Below are positions 22,901 to 36,800 of a DNA stretch of 64,000 bases, one piece after another. The notes under the pieces are model-generated. The model did no database searches and was not told the origin of the DNA. It saw nothing but the letters and a program-made list of their open reading frames with translations. Location: contig CANXME010000511.1 of NCBI GenBank assembly GCA_948144175.1, positions 1,307,001 through 1,371,000 of the forward strand, given 5' to 3'. Source of the DNA: Closterium sp. NIES-65. Taxonomy: Eukaryota; Streptophyta; Zygnematophyceae; Desmidiales; Closteriaceae. Made by a program: the position numbers and the translations under genes. How positions within the stretch are numbered: position 1 is the first letter of the stretch; every line of letters starts with the position of its first letter.

Positions 22901-25900
22901 AACAGGAAGTTCGGGAGTGGCAAATTCATGACCATGCATGCATATTGTAGTGGTTGGAAGGTGTGAGCACATAGGTTAGAGATGTTGATACTACAGTGTT
23001 CAACTGGTCTGAGGGCTGATGCATGCAGGCTCTGAAACTTGGGCGAAAAGAGCAAAAAGGACACAGCGATTACGGGTGGAGACAGCTTAGTGCACTGAAC
23101 AGTTCTCATACAGATGCAACAAACTCCTCTCCCTGGAAATCCACAATTGCGACACCAGCATATCTCACACTCCTTACAGGTACTCCAATGAAACGAGGCT
23201 TGAAATTCCTGCCGGAATCGACCCTTGGAGCTCACAACGGGACATGACTCTGGGGACGGGTTTGTATAAAACAGTAGAGAAGGCGATGATAATGCCCTGG
23301 GCACGGAGTAATCCGGCAAGGGGAGTGCTTTCTGTTAATGATTAAAAGGAGCTAATAAAGGCGTATAAATGGAGCACATACTACTTTGAAGTTGGATGAA
23401 GGCGAGAGTACAAGGGCAAACAAAAAGAGAGGGCATTCTTATGGGAGAGGGAATCAAACGCTTTTGAGTCGACTCAAAAGCATTCTTATGGGAGAGGGAA
23501 TCAAACGTGCACAGGAGAAAGCTTTTGAGTCGACTCAAAAGGGAGAGGAAATCAAACGTGCACAGGAGTTGACTTTTGAGTCGACTCAAAAGGGAGAGGA
23601 AATCAAACGCATCACAAAAATGTGTGTGTCTAGAAAACATTCGACCGTTTGGTTTGTTACCAAGGGTTTAAAAAACGTTTGACAATCTTTCAGAAATCAT
23701 CTACATATCATTCGGATATCATTTTGTACTACCCAAATGTTTTGTTGATGTTTTAGTAATGGATTACCAATGTTTTGATGGTTGATGTGTCAAATGTTGT
23801 TTGTTGAGACAATACATAAGGCTTCATGAATAGGAGTATCACAATTATACGATGTTATAGTCTAGAAAAACAGTCGCAATTTTGAAGGCATTACCAGATG
23901 AACCTATTGAGGAGCTTCACATCAGGGTCTTTGCAGCATGGGACGACATGCACGATGCTAAGAATGCAATCTGCATCTACAACTGCATAGTTGTAAGTGC
24001 CCTTCGTGGGCAGCAGTCGCTTGCAGCCTGTGTAGCGGCAGACGCGCCGATCCTCCGTGTAGTACTCTATGTAGGCGGCCTTTTTTGCCACGCCATCTTT
24101 CACGTAATGGAACAGCATCAAGCAACGGCCGTACCAGTTGGCCCCTTTGCCAGATGGGTTTATGGCCACATCTGAAAAGTGCCTCTCAGCAGGGCTTGCT
24201 TTGACAAACTGCCCCTTCTCGGTCCACTCCATTCTGTCGTGCGGTGGGATTGCCATGGCTGTGTGCACCTGCGAGTAAACAAACATGGAACGCAACAAAA
24301 CAATGGAAGGGTCGTGTTAGATTTCTCAAGGATGAGTTGCTAAGTGGTGCGTTGATACAACGGGTTTCCATGGCTGGGTTTTCCCATTACAACTGGTCTA
24401 AGACTGCTTGCGTTTAACAGGATGGTAGTGGCAGGTCTGCATTGCAGGGGGCAATCTTATGATTCTCACACTGAGCACTTGTTCGCGGATTCCCTCCATG
24501 GTCAGCCGCTTCTTCAGGGCGCCCATCGCTTCATCTCCGTGAAGGAGGACGTAGCTCCTGAATACATCATCGAGGATGTTCCCCACGGTCATCTTCTTGT
24601 GTGTCTTTGTCATCACCCGGCGCCCAAGCGTGCAAGCCTGGGTAGGAAGGTGATGGATGCATGGTTTACATGGCGGCATAACAAGGCAGCAATTGAAGTG
24701 CAATGGGGACAACAGGAGGAGGGAGCAGTGATTAGGGACGAGTGGGTGGGAATAGGGGGGCAGTACGAGAGGTCAGAGGGGGCAGCAACAGTAGGCATGT
24801 GAATAGGGGGACAAGTGCCAAGCGGGGGGGGGGGCTCAACGAATTACAAAGATGGGCTGGATGGTTTAGCCAGTGGTGGAGCAAGGGTGGGAAGTTCGAG
24901 TGGGCGAGGGGTATAGCAGGAGGGTTTAGGTTCATGGGTGGACAAGCGGGGGATCTTTTGAGAGCAGAACGGGATGTCAAGGGGGGCAGCACGAGGACAC
25001 TTGGTGGGTGGACAAGTGGGGGAGCATGTGGGGGCAGAATGGGATGTCAAGAGGGGCAGCAAGAAGATGGTTGGTCGGTGGACAAGTGGGGAAGCATGTA
25101 GGCGACAGAACGGGAAGCAAAGAGGGGCAGCAGGAGGAAGGTCGGTGGGTGGACAAGTGGGGAAGCATGTGGGGGCAGAACGGGATGTCAAGAGGGGCAG
25201 CAAGACGAAGGTTGGTGGGTGGACTAATGGGGAAGCATCTGGGGGCATTTAAGAGATGACAAGAGGGGGCAACGGGTTAAACATCCATGTGAGGCCCCGT
25301 GGGGGAGCATGGGAGTGCAGAACGGGATGTCATAAGTTTATGGTAGTCGGGTAAGGGCCAGCGGGGCTCAAGAGGATAGGCAAGGTTTAGCTTTAAAACA
25401 GGAGGTCATGGAGGGTAGTCGGCGGTTGGAGCAAGGGGGGACAAGTGGTGGATTGAAACGGCTTTGGGTTGTATTCAGTCTCACCTCCTTCATGGCTGTC
25501 TCGTAGGTTTTGTCCCCGCCGGCAGCCCGAGACAGCTGTCGAACAACAGCTTGCTCGACATGCTTCTTCACAATCCTATCTTCCACACCCTTCCAGTTGG
25601 TGCCCCGAGATGGGCGCTTTACTGTTGTCTTGTGGGATTGCTCGTACCGGTTCGACGAGTACTCCTGTGGCAATCCGCGTGCGCGGATCGTCGGTGGCAG
25701 GTGCGATACAAGATGTACCTTCACAATAAACCACTTCGACTTCTGGTTGTCGAACGCTAGAACAAGCGCATCGACCATCCTGTATGGAATGTGTTATGGA
25801 GGATTGGAAGATACGGGGTTGGCGCAGTGGGGTGGTATGGAGGGGTTTACTGTGCCCCATACCCTCTCACATCCCCTCCTCCCCTCTCTCATGCCTTTCC

Positions 25901-27786
25901 GCCTTTTTTCATCCCCTCCCCCCTCCTCTCATATCCTCCCCCCCCCCCTCTCTCATCCCCTCCTTCCTTCTAATTGCCCCTCCATTCCCTCACTCTGTGC
26001 CCCTCCTCTTCTCTCTATGCCCCTCGTTGCCTCTCTCAGCCCCTCGTTGCCTCTCTCAGCCCCTCGATGCCTCTCTCAGCCCCTCGTTCCCTCTCTCAGC
26101 CCCTCATTCCCTCTCTCAGCCCCTCGTTCCCTCTCTCAGCCCCTCGTTCCCTCTCTCAGCCCCTCGTTCCCTCTCTCAGCCCCTCGTTCCCTCTCTCAGC
26201 CCCTCGTTCCCTCTCTCAGCCCCTCGTTCCCTATCTCAGCCCCTCGTTCCCTATCTCAGCCCCTCGTTCCCTCTCTCAGCCCCTCGTTCCCTCGTTCCCT
26301 CTCTCAGCCCCTCGTTCCCTCTCTCAGCCCCTCGTTCCCTCTCTCAGCCCCTCGTACCCTCTCTCAGCCCCTCGTTCCCTATCTCAGCCCCTCGTTCCCT
26401 CTCTCAGCCCCTCGTTCCCTCTCTCAGCCCCTCGTTCCCTCTCTCAGCCCCTTGTTCCCTCTCTCAGCCCCTCGTTCCCTCTCTCAGCCCCTCTATCCCT
26501 CTCTCATCCATCCTTCCCTATCTCTGCCCCCCCTTTCCCCTCTTTCGGCCCCTCGTTCCCTCACTCTGCCCTCTTTCCCTCTCTTTTCCATTCTTTCTCT
26601 CTCTTTGCCCTTCTTTCACAAACTTTGCCCGCTGTCCCCGTTTCTCAGCCCCCATTTCCCACACACGGCCCCTTAGTCCCTCTTTCGGCCCCTCGATCCT
26701 CGCTCTGTCCCTCTTTCCCTCTGCGCAAGGAACGCACATCCATTCACACTAGACTTACTCGCAGGAGACCTCCTCCATGCGCTCGAGAGATTCATCAGTG
26801 TGATACTCAGCCCGGATGAACTCCTTGTACCAGTCCGACATGAGCGTGATGGCATGTCGAATATCGGCGCGCTTGGGGAGGTCAATAATGAGGGGCAGCA
26901 CTTGCATCATGGCACGGTGCTCCGACGCCGAGAAGCAGGCCGTCGTGGTGAAGTACGCCCACGCGGATGGGAGCCTCAGCAAAGATGCAGGGGTCACTGC
27001 CTTGATGATCTTGTAGCGTCTGCACGTACGGGATGCAATCAGGGTATCGGTTATGGGGGTGTGGGGCAGGGGGGGAAGGGGGAGGGAGGGGGGCAGGCGG
27101 GCGAGCAAGGGACGGGTGAAGGGGGGGGGGGAGTAGTTAGGTGCATCCAATCGCACCCTCATCTCCCCACTTTCTCTCTCACTGCCTCACTTTCCCCCCC
27201 TCTGCCCCTCTCTCCCATACTCTATGCCCCACCCTTCCTCTCTCTGACCCTCGTTCCCACTCTCTGCCACATGATCACCTCGCTCCGCCCCTCGTTCCCT
27301 TTCTCTGCCCCAATTTGCCTCACTCTTACCCACTTGCCCTCTCTCTGCCCCAATCTCCCTTTCTCTATTCCCAAATTTCCCCCTTCATTCCTCTCCTGCC
27401 CTCCCTATGCCCCGAGTTCACTTCTCTATGCCCCGCATTCACCTCTCTCTGACCCTCCTTCCCTCGTTATGACCCTCCTTCACTCCGTCGCTATCCCTCT
27501 CTCTACCGCGCATTCCTTCTTGGCTTCGTCTCTTACCCTCCCTCTACCCTGCATTCCTCCTTCGCGGAGTCTGTTTCCCTCTCTATGCCCACTTCCCTAT
27601 GCCCCGCTCTCACCTCTCTCCGCCCCTCCTTCCCTCTCTCCGCCCCTCCTTCGGTCTCTCAGCCCCAAATTCCTTCTCTCTTCCCCACTGTCCCTTTCTC
27701 TGCCCCACTTTCCCTCTCTTTGCCCCACATGCACCTTCCTCTGACACTCATTCCCTCATCACGCCCCACCCTCTCTCTCTGCCTCG

Positions 27787-27842
<56 letters not shown>

Positions 27843-30800
27843 CCTCCTGCATGCTCTCCGCCCGGCATTCCACCACGCTACCCCTCCATCGCCCCGCCTT
27901 CTCTCACGCCCCGCCTTCTCTCACGCCCCGCCTTCTCTCACGCCCCGCCGTCTCTCACGCCCCGCCTTCTCTCACGCCCCGCCTTCTCTCACGCCCCGCC
28001 TTCTCTCACGCCCCGCCTTCTCTCACGCCCCGCCTTCTGTCACGCCCCGCCTTCTCTCACGCCCCGCCTTCGGTCACGCCCCGCCTTCGGTCACGCCCCG
28101 CCTTCTCTCACGCCCCGCCTTCTCTCACGCCCCGCCTTCTCTCACGCCCCGCCTTCTCTCACTCCGCCCCGAAGTCACTTCTATTTGCCCATCCTTCCAT
28201 CCATCTGCCCCTCCTACCCTCTCTCTGCCCCAGCATACCTCTCGCTGCCCCACTACCCCTCTCTCTGCCCCACTCTCCCCCTCTATTTGCCCCTCATTCC
28301 CTCTTCACGCCCTTCCTTCTCTCACTCTGCCCCGAAGTCACTACACTCTGCCCCTCCTGCCTTCTCTTTGCCCCGCAAGTACTTATATCTGCCCCTCCAT
28401 CCATCCCTCTGCCCATCTTTCCCTCTGGCTGCCCATCTTTCCATATATATGCCCCGAATTCCCTCTCTCTGCCCCTCTCCCGCTCTCTCTTGGTGCCATA
28501 TTCCCTCTCGTTGCCCCTCTTTCCCTCTCTCTGCCTCTGGTTCCCCCTCGATGCTCCTCTCTCTTGCCCTTATGACCCGCGCCCCACAGTGGTGTAAGGG
28601 AAACTTACTCGAGAAGTATCTTCCGTTCTGAGGGTTTCAATTTCTTCACGAGGCACCTCATTGCATGAAGCCAGAGCCCTGCCTCGATAATGTGCATGAT
28701 GTCGGGTGTTTGGGCGAGATACGTGTTGCCCCACGAGGTTTTGGAGAACTCCCAATCCCACAGCAAGGACTGGCAGCAAAGGGGAGGGGAACGAGAAAAA
28801 GGGGGCCTAAAGGATCAGGGTGGGAAAGGGGGCCAGGAATGACTCACGTGGACAGACTCACCCTTGGACAGCAAGGGTGGTACACGGCGAGGTGTCCACC
28901 TCCAGCCTAAGAGGGAGGGGGACGGGAGTTTAGTTGGAGGGGGTGTTTGTGAGCTCGCGATGCACAAAGGAGAAGTGGGCAGGGGAGAAACTGATCTTAC
29001 AACCAATTGCATGGGAAGGTGAACGGGGGTGGGACCATGGTACCACGGAACCATACAAACGTACGCACACAATCAATAGCGGTACCTTAACGAAGTGGGT
29101 CGAATACTTCTTCTTCAGACGGTTCAGTTCCTTCTTGGTTTCCGCTCCCTCCATTTTCTTGTACACAGCTTTTTGATCTCGGACGGTACGTGGAACGATC
29201 TCGTCATCCACGTCGCGAAGATTATCTCTCGTGACCATGCAGATGGAGCAAGGTCGGAAGGAGCTACATGACATGGTGCACGAAACCTTGTTGGACTCTG
29301 GATGGTCGTTCACGACTGAGTACAGCAGCGGGATGGCCACGTACTCAACCCCGTTGCTGTCCTCCACCTTCAAGCCCCCGCTGCGCGACCAAACATGAAA
29401 TCATGCCATGTTGGTGGCTTTGGGGTGAGGAAATCAGGACTGAGAGCACGAAAGCAATGTTTAAAGGGGTCGGGCGTAACGGGACCAGAATGTGCACTCC
29501 AAATAACCACTGATGCAATACATGGCAAGGAGACTCTACGAAGCTATGACATCTTTTCACGTTTGTAGAAGAACTTTAAGGGCAGCGTACCCGCGGAGCT
29601 TGGAAAGAGACTTCAGAGGCTGTAGCATGTATTCCGCCGCCAGTTGGAACACCCTAATCTTCTCCTCTGGCTTCAGGTCGGAGGGGATGTTAGGGAAGAG
29701 CCCCAACAGCTCGGTGCCGCCTTCCAACCAACGCGCCCATTCCGGTGTGTTACCGAATGACAACACGAAGGGGTCTGCTGATTGCCTACCATTGTAGGAC
29801 AGGTTGGTTTGATCCGAATAGAGGATGATCGCCAACACGATTGCACCGACCTTACGGACGCGGTCCTGTAAAGGGCGGGAGAGATCAGAGGGCTAAACAC
29901 GGAGATCAGAGAGCAAAGGGCGAAGGTCAGAGAGCAAATGACGGAGCTAAGAGGGATAAGGGCGAGGGGTCGGAGTGAAACGGGAGGATTTCAGCGTGCA
30001 AACCGCGGAGATCACAGAGGAAAGGGCGGGAGATAGAGGGCAAATTGCGGGAGATCAGACAGAAATGGGCGGAGACCTGAAAGCGCAGGGGGGAGATCAA
30101 CGAGCAAAGTGCGGAGATCAGAGGGGAAAGGGCGGAGATCATGGGGCAAAGGGCGGGAGACTAGAGGGCAAAGGGCTGAGATGAGCGAGCAAAGTGCTGG
30201 AGATCGGAGAGAGAAAAAGGGCGGTGATCAGAGAGAGGAAAGAGGAGGAGGATCAGAGAGAGGAAGGGCTTGAGATCAGAGAGAGGAAAGGGCGGGAGAT
30301 CATAGGGCAAAGGGCGGATCAGCGAGCAACGGCGTAGATCAGAGAGCAAACGGCGGAGATGAGCGAGCAAGGGGCGGAGAGTCCGTGAGCAAACGGCGGA
30401 GATCAGCGAGCAAAGTGCGGAGAAAGGAGAGAGGAAAGGGCGGAGATCAGCGAGCAAACCGTGTAGATCAGAGAGCAAATGGCGGGGATGAGCGATCACA
30501 TGGCGGAGATGAGCGATCAAACGGCGGATCTAAGAGAGAAAAGGGCGATAGGTCTGAGTGAAACGGGCGGATTCCAGTGAGCAAACGGCGGAGATCAGAG
30601 TAAAAACCCGGCGATCGGGCGGAGGTCTGAGAGCAAGGGGGGGAGGACCGAGATCAAGAGCGAGGGGCGACAGAGGTCAATGACTTCGAGCTTTAGATGC
30701 TCACTAACCCACGCTTTAAGCATCCAGTCAGTATTGCCAGGCGTGCTGTAGCGTCTTTCACCCTCCACCTTCCACTCCTTCGGCTCGATGATGAATCCGC

Positions 30801-33800
30801 GTACTGCGGACATCTTCTTGAACATCACCTGTGCCAACTGCAGATCGGAAAGAGCATTGTTTCATTGGTTCGTAAGGTAGATGCCATTCAATGAGTTGTT
30901 GACTAAGATACGCGACTGGTGAGGGGTGCGGCAGAATTAACTTGGGCGAGTAACACAAACAGAGAGAACAGCGTGAGACACACCACGTTAATATTGCGAA
31001 ATCTGAAGGTGAGGAATCCCACTTCATGATCCACAGGGATCTCAGCCACTTGCCAAGAATGCTCCGGCCCCAACTCGAAGCTGCTTTCGTACTTCTCAAG
31101 GTCCCTGTAAGTCGTCCAGCCTTCTAACTGTTCAACACTAATGCCCGGGATCCTGAAGATATCTATAAGGTCAGTTATGGCCCCATTCGTAAGCCCGTGT
31201 TTCCGTGCCAGAATGCATACTTCAGCCTAAAGATCAACGGGCTCTTCATCGTCATCCGATACCACCTCAAGGGTACTTTCGCAAGGCGCCTCAGCAGACT
31301 GTCCAGGTTTTTCTGAGATGGGAACTACTCTGTAAGCGGTTTCCGTCAATGGTAACTGCAGATTGGGTCGGGGAAGCGGTGCAGGCAGCAAAACGGGGAC
31401 GGAATCCGAAGCGGCTCCAAGCTTTTTATGCTTCTGGCTCGACTGTTTTAAACGCAACTTTCTCTTCTGCGTCAGCTTGCACTTATCGCCATTGGATTGG
31501 TGGCTTCGAAGGGTCTGATAGCAGAAGAAGACATCGCCACAGTCGCACTTTTGACCCTTCATTTTTCAAACGTGATGTTGTGAGTTACGTAGGGAGCTTG
31601 TGCCTTTCATGAGATATAGCACCAACGTATTACTGTCGAGATGGTGTCAACATTGAAATCTACGTCCAGCAGCATGTCATGGATGGAGGGAATCTGTCCC
31701 AACAAACATACCCGGGCTGGCTCTGGAAATGAAAAGGGTTCACAAGAAATATGTTACTTAGCGTGAGAACCTACTCCACCCCGCATTGCAAAGGCGAATG
31801 AGCAGCTCCACGGTATGAAAATTTGATGTTTAGCGGATCACGAAGGTAACCGTGTGGTGTGCGAAGACAGTCACCGTGGGGTTAATAGTGTTCCGCAACT
31901 CCCTAGACACCTAAAAATATCTGGACACTACAGCATACTGGATGTCGAGTGTGCAGGGTTGACGTGGTGGGTGGCGAAACACCAAACCCGGAAGTGATTC
32001 TGACAACCCTAAAATTCCAACCAATCACGTATGATTACGTCATGTGTTGCTCAAGCCCAGGCAGGGTGATGAACCCTAATCGACCAAACTGCATTTCGTC
32101 TCAAAAATCCGACCGTTGAAAAGAGTCTCATCGTGCTGGATCTACGTGTTTCTCGAGCTAATTCCGGAAACATTGGAGCGCACAATTCTTGGACCACAGC
32201 TGACTGGGCATTCCAGACCAGCGAGAATCAGAATCAGTCACTAGTGAAGGGAGGCAATCAAGCGTTAGCAACCATCCGCGTTCATGTCAGTCCACGTCAT
32301 TTGGAATCTGACGGACCCAAAGGCAGCACCGAAACGTGGGTGTCGAAACTGTGTTGCGGAACCACATCATTGGGCGATGCCTCTTCAACCCCCCATACAC
32401 CAGAGAGCTCACACAGTTCCAGGGATAGCACCAGCAGCGAGAACACACTCCGTTGCATGACGATCTGAATCTCCAGTACCGCCAGCTCGTAGGTGATTCC
32501 ATTCCATGGCTTCACGAGATGCAGCTTGTGATTTTCCCTTTCACCCGATTTCAATGCCTTTCCCATTTGGCGGAGCGTGGCTAGACGTCAGTGAGGAACA
32601 CGCTAATAAGCTTAAACCCGGAGAATGGGTGACCGGAATCGTCATCGACTGGCTGGGAGTGTGAGTTATGAGTTTAATTTCGTGAGAAGCCAAAGTAGGA
32701 CTACTTTGTAGGTCTAAGATGCTTATAATGCGTTATGTTTCAACAACCACAGGATGCTTCAATATGAGCACGGTCGCGACAACAAGATGTGGCTGTACAG
32801 TGGATCCTACTTCTGGAACTACGCTGGAAGGGACATTGCGAAGCGGGGTAACGCCCATCTTTTTGGGCTGGGGATATTCGACTACAACTATATTCTCGTC
32901 CCGATCAACAGCGAGTGGGTGTCAATCGCTTGAATTCCAGTCATAATTTCGATCAACGACTATTTCTGACAGATACTCGCTCATCGCTTGTTGTAGGTAT
33001 CATTGGAGCTTGGTCGTCATTGAGATAATCCCCAAACCAGATGAGAACATACCCATGACCTGCGTTCTCTGGCATGCGGATTCGTACGGATCCCACGAAT
33101 CCGTGGACGCGCCTTTGCGAAGGTACTGTCAGAGGACGTCATGGGTGTGCATTCTATCGTAGAAGCCCGATCTCTAATCTTCCATTTGTGCTCCGTCATT
33201 CAGGTACTTAAGAAACGAGGTTATGAGGGTCTCAACTTGGATCCTTGATTCGGACGCAGATGCTTGGGCTGCGAGCATCCCTCTGCGCGTCGTCAAGGTG
33301 ACCTCTGATCCCGTTGTCTTAAATGCCAGCTCTCAATCAACGACCCACCTTTTGACAGCCACGTGCATGTGCGAATGTGTGTTGACAGATTCCGTCGCAG
33401 ACTAATGAGAATGACTGCGGTGTGTTCACGATGCGCGTGATGCACACACTTGTTGAAAACAAGTTCCATAACCTGGGTGCGTGTAAGCTTGTTGGTACAC
33501 CGAGTAAGTGGCGCCGTCAGTACCTTCGCGACCTGAAGAAGTGGTCTGTCTTCTTCCTCGAAAATGCGTTGAACCAACCTCGAAACCAGGAGGAGGAGGT
33601 GGATGAGGAGGATGAGAAGGTGCAGGCGGATGTAGTGGAGTAGGTGGAGGAGGAGTAGGAGGAAGAGGTGGAGGAGGAGGAAGAGGAGGCATGTGAAGCA
33701 CGTGGGGCATGAATGGCGTGTGAGGTGTTTGAGGCATGTGATGCATCGAGCCGGCATGTGAGGCATACGAGGTATACGAGGCATGAGAGGCAGAGCTCAT

Positions 33801-36800
33801 GTGAGGAACATGATGCACGACGGGACATGTGAGGCACGTGAGGCATGCGAGGCACGTGAGGCATGAGTGGCATGTGGGGCATTGTGCTGACATGTGATGC
33901 ATGTGAGGCATACGAGGCATGGGAGGCGGAGCTCAGGTGACTCCAGTGAGGCACGTGTGGCATGTGAGGCACGTGATAAATCTGAGGCACGTGAGGCATG
34001 TGAGGCACGTGAGGCATGAGTGGCATGTGTGGCATCGGGTGAGGTATCGTGGTGGCATGTATTCATGTGAGGCGTGTGAGGCACGTGAGGCATGTGAGGC
34101 ATGTGTGGCACTTGCGGCACGTGATGTCGGTATGAGAGGCGCACCTTGTTATTGATGATGACCCAGCAGTCAACTCTCTTGTTAAGCCTCGCTACCTCCT
34201 CCTTGTATACACCTTGGTTTCTTAGGCAGCCTGTCAGTGGGATGAACTTGTCGATAAAGTATGGATAAACGGGCAGGAGATATGGCAGATGAATAATGTC
34301 CGGCGAATGTGGTCTTGTGGACCAACTGGATAGAGAACAAGGAGGTGTAGAGGACGGAGAGGTGCTGAGAACGGAGAGGTGCAGAGAAACGAGAGGTGTA
34401 GAGGACGGAGAGGTGCAGAGAACGGAGAGGTGCAGAGAACGGAGAGGTGCAGAGAATGGAGAGGTGCAAAGAACGGAGAGGTGCAGCGGACGGAGAGGTG
34501 CAGAGGACGGAGGAGAGGGGCAGAGAACGGAGAGGTGCAGGGAACGGAGAGGTGCAGGGAAGGGAGAGGTTTAGCGAATGGAGAGGTGCAGTGGACTGGG
34601 TGAGGTAGTGAACAAAGAGTTGCAGAGGTTGTAGAGGTGCAGATTACGGAGAGGTGCACATAATGGAAAGTGGACTTGGTCATTGCACTCAGCCATAGTA
34701 CATTGACCTTGTCCCAGTGACTAGCTTTGCAAAAGGCAACTGGCTTGCATGTGCTGTTTTGCCAGGGAGATCAACAACTGTCTCAGCTGCATGTAACCAC
34801 GTGTCTTCATGCTATTCTTCAGTAATGAAAATCACACGTCTATACATGAAGATAATCACAACCCATAGTAAACTGTAACGGTGAATTTGACAGGATTGCT
34901 TGGCTGTTCAAAATTTAAGCTACGGTGCATAGAGCAGAGATTTTAATCGATTAACGACATCACTGTGTGCATCCTACTTATTTGTGTTGGTTATTTGTTA
35001 ATGTTACGTGTGCAATTGAGTGAACGAACGAGAATTGCACTATCGAAGCAAGAGTACAATGAGCGAAGGCATGAGCGAAGGATTATATAGCGAAACAATA
35101 GTGGTAACGGTACTGGACTGTGGTTGTCGCGCGACGAGCCTGGGACTGAGGTTGGGAAAGTGTCGAAGCGTAGGCCCGGAGCGCGGGTTACCAGCCGAGC
35201 CGTGAGGTCGGGATGCGATGTGCGAAAAGGGCGGGATGATGAATGATGCGATGGTCGCGAGTGGTAACGGTGCTGACTGAGGTGCTACAGTGATGTACGC
35301 GTTGAGCAGGGACGCGAAGTAAGGAAAAGGGAATTTCCTTACAGTTAAAAACCAGTGTGTCCCCATGGAATATAAAGGCAGGACTGGACTCTATGAACCA
35401 ATTGAGCGGATTTCCATGACGATTATACACCCAATTTCGAACAGGGTAGTACATGCCAATACTGTAGCATAGCGAGACTAGGCGTTTATACGCGCTGGAA
35501 ATTCGGATGCGCCTCACACCCCACGCCTACGACACCTGCGCTCATCACACCACTGAGCCGTTGCGACCGTGTCGCAATCGCTGTGCGGCGACTCACGTCG
35601 CCGCGATTTCAGGTGTTCCCTTGCACAATCACGCTGTGTCGACCTGTTGTACGTGGCTGCACGACGTTGTGCGACCACGAGCCCACCTTCCCTCTCTCGT
35701 GTAGTTCGCTGAGTAGTCGCAGCTGCTCATCGGGCATGGTACGTGACTATTGTGATAATATACGTGCGGCACCTGTCGCGTTGCCTGTAATTCAGCAACA
35801 CGAGGGAGTCGGGCAGTTCAAACTCTCACTCGTTGCCGCTGGTTTATTTATCATAGGCCGTCCCTTTCGCACTTAGCGGCAAAACAATCAGCAGCGCGCC
35901 GTAGGTATCCAACGGACCATACAGTCAGTGGCGCGAACACGAGTGCAGTTTCTGGAAACCTGGCCAAAGCGTCATTACCTGTGACCGTGACCGTCTAGCT
36001 TCTTCCCATCTACAGTAACAGCCCATGTACCTGTGCTCTGGAGAGGCGGTGGATCTCGAAGGACCATCGTGCTTCTCTAAACCGCATGTTCAAACCCTCA
36101 TCAGCCTGGTGCTGCTCATACGTGGTGGTTGGATCACGTACACCTGCTCCACCACCGTGTCTGGTACTCGGACCTCAGCAACCAACTGACATTTAATGCT
36201 AGTATCCGCTGGTGAGTCAAGTCACTATCTAATTCCTAACTTCCGTAACACGCCCGTCATGGGTGTGAACCTAGATCCAACAGTTCAAGCTCAAACCCTT
36301 AATGCGCAAGTAGGGGTTGTTGAGTTGCCTAGTTCTACCAAATCGCCAGATGAGAAGAGATATATGGAGGTAGTCACACCAGAGAAAACGGCCCAAGTCG
36401 TCAACGAGTATCGTAGGAGACATCCGTCCAAAGCTTGCAACGACAGCAAGTCAGGGGGCGATTCTTCATCTGAAAACGACTCCAGCCGTGACGGCGATGT
36501 GGAGTCATACGCAAACAAGGCTATTTCATCGCCCCCGAAACGGAGGGAACGGCGTATCAAGAAGTTGGAAGAATGCAACCCCAAAATAGGCCAGAAAGGT
36601 ACGTGTTCACCGGATCCCACCAGCAATTATATGGCTCCTTGCGTAATTTCTGGGATGCCTATAGGTTGTTACCGCGTATCCCGCTTACGTCACATGTGAC
36701 TACTCATTTTTCTCTTTTTATGCTTTTCACAGCCGGGTCAGAAGAGAAGGGTCACTGCCGTCCGAGAGCAAAGCGCAGGAAGGGGAGGAGTGCGGTGGAG

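Larger units (their letters stand above)
23891..31562 (-). pseudogene. Nine-exon transposase, Plavaka/CACTA-related, one in-frame stop
   Basis: Exons from the start: 31,562-30,984; 30,837-30,709; 29,865-29,591; 29,380-29,086; 28,769-28,609; 27,019-26,759; 25,779-25,485; 24,637-24,470; 24,268-23,891. They total 2,541 nt and all phases agree. The single lesion is TAG at 31,229-31,227 (codon 112). Exon 1 has a Cys/His finger (CDCGDVFF, HQSNGDKC). Exon 3 has ILYSDQTNLS with a probable catalytic Asp. Exon 5 has TPDIMHII and exon 6 SASEHRAMMQVLPLI. Exon 7 has a KVHLVSHLP stretch and exon 9 WYGRCLMLFHYV. That order resembles Plavaka-type transposases, a group related to EnSpm/CACTA; the assignment is from memory of the family pattern. 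If the TAG is read through or spliced out, the protein would be about 846 residues. Confidence 0.75.

Noticed and set aside
25510..28631. Plus-strand open frames of 280-390 codons rich in Ser, Pro and Leu
   Set aside because: They are translations of pyrimidine-rich intron minisatellites lying antisense to a transposase whose exons join in phase.
22940..31930. CACTA-like words (TAGTG near 22,950, CACTACA near 31,924) as possible transposon ends
   Set aside because: They point outward rather than inward and would leave out the protease and the last palindromes. No matching 2-3-bp duplication is visible.
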